From: Marinoscillum sp965229915
Lineage (GTDB): Bacteria; Bacteroidota; Bacteroidia; Cytophagales; Cyclobacteriaceae
Assembly: GCF_965229915.1 (NCBI RefSeq)
Contig: NZ_CBDDJZ010000001.1
Coordinates: 1,178,001-1,242,000, forward strand
Length of the DNA: 64,000 bases
Reading direction: 5' to 3'
The notes below the pieces were generated by a model that was not told the origin of the DNA, did not search any database, and saw nothing but the letters and a program-made list of their open reading frames with translations. Shown here in pieces: positions 61,359 through 64,000 of the stretch (position 1 is its first letter; each line of letters starts with the position of its first letter). The position numbers and the translations under genes were made by a program.

Positions 61359-64000
61359 TTAGTCTACTGCTTCTTTTTCCTTTTGTTTGTATTCGGTAGG
61401 ACTCACTCCAAATTTCTCTCTGAATGACCTGGTGAAGTAATTGGGATCTCCATAGCCTACTTTATAAGCGATCTCAGATACGGTAAGGTCTGACTTTTCC
61501 AGATACTGCGCAGCACGTTGGAGTCGGATGGTTTTCACAAACTCTGATGCACTAAGGTTGGCGAGTTTTTTCAGCTTGAGGTGGAGTAGTGTACGGCTTA
61601 CTCCTGCTTCCTGAGTAAACGTGGTGATGTTGAAGTTTGACTCTTCCAAATGATCCTCCACGATCTGTTTTAGGGAAGATAAAAACTCCTGATCCCGATT
61701 GTTCAATGACAGTTCGATATCCTCACCCACATTGGCAAACTTCATGAAATGACGATGAAGTTTTTGCCGATGATCGAGCAGGTTTTTTACTCTCAAATCC
61801 ACCTCTGCAAGGTTAAATGGTTTGGGTATATACAGGTCTGCGCCTATGTCCAGGCCATGCATTCTACTTTCTGCACTTCCCTTGGCTGTCAGCAATATCA
61901 CAGGAATGTGGCTGGTTTCCAGATTACTTTTTACCTCTTTGCAAAATTCATAGCCGTCCATTTCGGGCATCATCACATCACTGATGATCACATCGGGGAT
62001 ATTCTTCTTCAACTTTTTCAATGCTTCTACTCCATTGGTGGCGGTGTAGATTTTATAGGAACTAGAAAAGTGTCCCTGCAGTAACCGAATGATCTCCTCA
62101 TTATCCTCCACGAGCATGATCTCGTATTGACTATTCATTTCCCGTGGCATTCCTTCCAGTTCATTGCTGACAAGCTCGTGCTCCATGTCTAGTCGTTTGT
62201 TCCCTTCTACTGACCGGATCACTTCTTGCTTTGGCTGCTGCTCCAGCGGCAGTGTAATGGTAATATAGGTACCTCGGTGCAGGTTGCTTTCCACATCAAT
62301 TTTACCTCCCATAAAATCTACCAGTCCTTTTACCAGAGCCAGGCCAATACCTGATCCGGTCTGTAACTGCTTGCCTTTGTCTACCTGGTAGAATGGAGCG
62401 AAGATCTTATCGATTTCCTCAGATGCCATACCATGTCCAGTATCACTGATAATCATTTTCATCAGATCCTGGCCTGGTGCGTCATCTGGGATGAACGTCA
62501 CTTCCAAATCAATATGACCCTGGGCGTCTGTGTGTTTAATAGCATTGGAAATGAGATTTGTCACCACTTTTTCCATTTTATCACTATCAAAAAAGGCAAT
62601 ATATGATTCATGGCTGGTGGTGAAATGGCTATCGATTCCCTTTTCCAAAAACATGGGTTTGAAGGCATTGAGTGTATCCATCAGGTAAACCACCAAATCC
62701 CCCTGACTATAATTGATTTTGGCATGATCAGATTCTATTTTCCTAAATTCCATGAGCTGCTCTATTAAAAACTGCAGTCGCTTGGCATTGCGTTTGATGG
62801 ATTTGTAATCGGCACTGTACTCGGTATCCTTTTTACCCAGTAGAAACTTATCGATGGAAGCAATAATGAGTGTAAGTGGTGTTTTAAACTCATGTGAAAT
62901 GTTGGTAAAGAAGTTGATCTTGTGTTGGTTGATTTCGGTAATTTTCTCACGCTCCAATCGCTCAATCTGAATGGCCATCCGCTCCCTGTTTCTATAGTTA
63001 AGAAACATCCTATAGGCTAAAAACAACCCGGCAATCATCAATACATAAATCAACAAAGCCCAGTCTGACTTCCAGAATGGTGGATGAACTAAAAGGGAGA
63101 TCTCCCGTGTATCATTGGACCAAACACCGTCATTATTAGCTGCTTTCACCTTGAAGGTATATGCACCGGGAGACAGATTGGTATAAGTGGCACTCTTCTT
63201 ATTACCCACATAATTCCAGTCATCCTCAAATCCCTCGAGGTAGTAAGCATAGTTGTTGTTGCCCAGAGAGAAATAATTGATTGCGGCAAACTCAAGTGTA
63301 ATGACATTTTGCGAATAATCAAGCTCGAGGGTAGAGGTAGCATTGATTGACTGAGACAACAAGGATTCAGCACCAACAGGCACGCTCTTATTGAACAGCT
63401 TCAGGTCTGAAAAATATACCTCAGGAGCAAGAGTATTGACCATCAGGCTGTCAGGGTGGAAATAGCAAAGCCCGTTGATCGTGCCGAAATACATCGTTCC
63501 ACTTTTGTCTTTAAAGGCACTTTTAAAGTTGAACTGGTTGTTAGGCAGCCCATGTGAAATATTGAAATTGAAGAAGGTGGTGGTATTAGGATCAAACCGA
63601 CTTAGGCCTTTGTTGGTGCTAATCCAGAGCGCATTGGAACTGTCCTCCTGTATGATGCCATAGACATAGTTGTTTGGCAAACCATCCTCGATTGTGTAAT
63701 TCGAGAACAACTGGGTAGCAGGATTGAAATGCAGCAGGCCGTAATTATTGGTTCCGAACCACATGGTGCCATCCCGGTCTTCCAGAGCACTGATCACCCC
63801 AATGCTGCCACTTACTTCATCGCCCTCGGTGATGTAATGGTATTTGTTTAGTTGGTTCTGGTTGTCCAAGTAGTAAATGGAATCGAGGTTGTTGACACAG
63901 AACCAAAGACCATCATTTCTATCTTCATAGATTTCATAGACAAACTTACCGGCAAAGGTTTCTGGCATGGCCAGATCATAGGTCTGCCGCTGTTCATCAA
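61359..64000 (-). CDS. Hybrid two-component system regulator (sensor kinase + receiver + AraC), N-terminus cut by window end
   Basis: The frame stays open to the last base, so the start and most of the periplasmic sensor lie outside. About 880 residues are visible: the last propeller repeats (RDGTMWFGTNNYGLLHFNP, NALWISTNKGLSRFDP), a Y_Y_Y domain (YAYYLEGFEDDWNYVGNKKSA), a membrane helix (WALLIYVLMIAGLFLAYRMFL), histidine kinase dimerisation domain with FFTNISHEFKTPL, ATPase domain (NLISNAIKHT, DTGHGM, GSGIGLALV), receiver with phospho-acceptor Asp in DVIISDVMMPEMDG, and a C-terminal AraC helix-turn-helix (VSEIAYKVGYGDPNYFTRSF). Such proteins bind an oligosaccharide in the periplasm and activate the adjacent PUL, here PUL B. 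Confidence 0.95.
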   Translation of the reverse strand, partial: DEQRQTYDLAMPETFAGKFVYEIYEDRNDGLWFCVNNLDSIYYLDNQNQLNKYHYITEGDEVSGSIGVISALEDRDGTMWFGTNNYGLLHFNPATQLFSNYTIEDGLPNNYVYGIIQEDSSNALWISTNKGLSRFDPNTTTFFNFNISHGLPNNQFNFKSAFKDKSGTMYFGTINGLCYFHPDSLMVNTLAPEVYFSDLKLFNKSVPVGAESLLSQSINATSTLELDYSQNVITLEFAAINYFSLGNNNYAYYLEGFEDDWNYVGNKKSATYTNLSPGAYTFKVKAANNDGVWSNDTREISLLVHPPFWKSDWALLIYVLMIAGLFLAYRMFLNYRNRERMAIQIERLEREKITEINQHKINFFTNISHEFKTPLTLIIASIDKFLLGKKDTEYSADYKSIKRNAKRLQFLIEQLMEFRKIESDHAKINYSQGDLVVYLMDTLNAFKPMFLEKGIDSHFTTSHESYIAFFDSDKMEKVVTNLISNAIKHTDAQGHIDLEVTFIPDDAPGQDLMKMIISDTGHGMASEEIDKIFAPFYQVDKGKQLQTGSGIGLALVKGLVDFMGGKIDVESNLHRGTYITITLPLEQQPKQEVIRSVEGNKRLDMEHELVSNELEGMPREMNSQYEIMLVEDNEEIIRLLQGHFSSSYKIYTATNGVEALKKLKKNIPDVIISDVMMPEMDGYEFCKEVKSNLETSHIPVILLTAKGSAESRMHGLDIGADLYIPKPFNLAEVDLRVKNLLDHRQKLHRHFMKFANVGEDIELSLNNRDQEFLSSLKQIVEDHLEESNFNITTFTQEAGVSRTLLHLKLKKLANLSASEFVKTIRLQRAAQYLEKSDLTVSEIAYKVGYGDPNYFTRSFREKFGVSPTEYKQKEKEAVD

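Noticed and set aside
1..64000. tRNA, rRNA genes, prophage or integrase genes
   Set aside because: I looked for cloverleaf-like segments, rRNA signatures and integrase/transposase motifs and saw none; a tRNA search program would be the decisive test.

Overview
The window looks like a chromosomal segment of a marine or algae-associated Bacteroidota, probably of the Cytophagales type. The evidence is two SusC/SusD pairs, type IX secretion C-terminal domains, a FecR/ECF-sigma switch, a hybrid two-component regulator, -7 promoter boxes of the TAnnTTTG type, and a DnaE fused to a DnaQ-like exonuclease. All names come from reading motifs by eye; no database search was possible.

Layout. 1-6.3 kb is housekeeping: dnaE (5' end cut by the window), a G/T-rich low-complexity tract, trxA and three small genes. 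6.4-10.7 kb is one very large secreted nuclease with four lamin-tail-like repeats. 10.8-11.9 kb is a DUF433/DUF5615 toxin-antitoxin pair between two copies of a multi-hairpin non-coding repeat. 12-15 kb holds a secreted esterase, an NTF2-like/SDR pair with a divergent HxlR regulator, a perfect 28-bp palindrome and a small membrane protein.

15.2-24.0 kb (minus strand) reads as one transcription unit: SDR, GH130 phosphorylase, GPH/MFS sugar symporter, AGE-type epimerase, a multidomain PQQ-type (sorbosone) dehydrogenase lipoprotein and a Tat-type sugar isomerase-like lipoprotein. GH130 + epimerase + symporter is the known mannobiose route (epimerise, then phosphorolyse). A terminator at 24.04-24.07 kb separates it from the next unit.

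24.1-40.7 kb (minus strand) is PUL A: ECF sigma, FecR anti-sigma, STN-bearing SusC, SusD, a GH5-like enzyme, a GH93-like propeller with six ricin QxW repeats, three GH43 enzymes, one GH43-like protein and a sialate-O-acetylesterase-family esterase. The enzyme set suggests an arabinan or arabinose-rich polymer. 40.9-45.1 kb is galK-galT-galM with a divergent Nudix-fold regulator whose catalytic glutamates are lost.

45.1-64 kb (minus strand) is PUL B: hybrid two-component system (cut by the window end), a candidate surface glycan-binding lipoprotein, sulfatase, GH2, SusC, SusD, an unassigned clan GH-A-like secreted enzyme, then three more sulfatases. Four sulfatases, a GH2 and the adjacent Leloir genes suggest a sulfated galactan. 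With PUL A next door, the whole locus may serve a sulfated arabinogalactan; that is inference.
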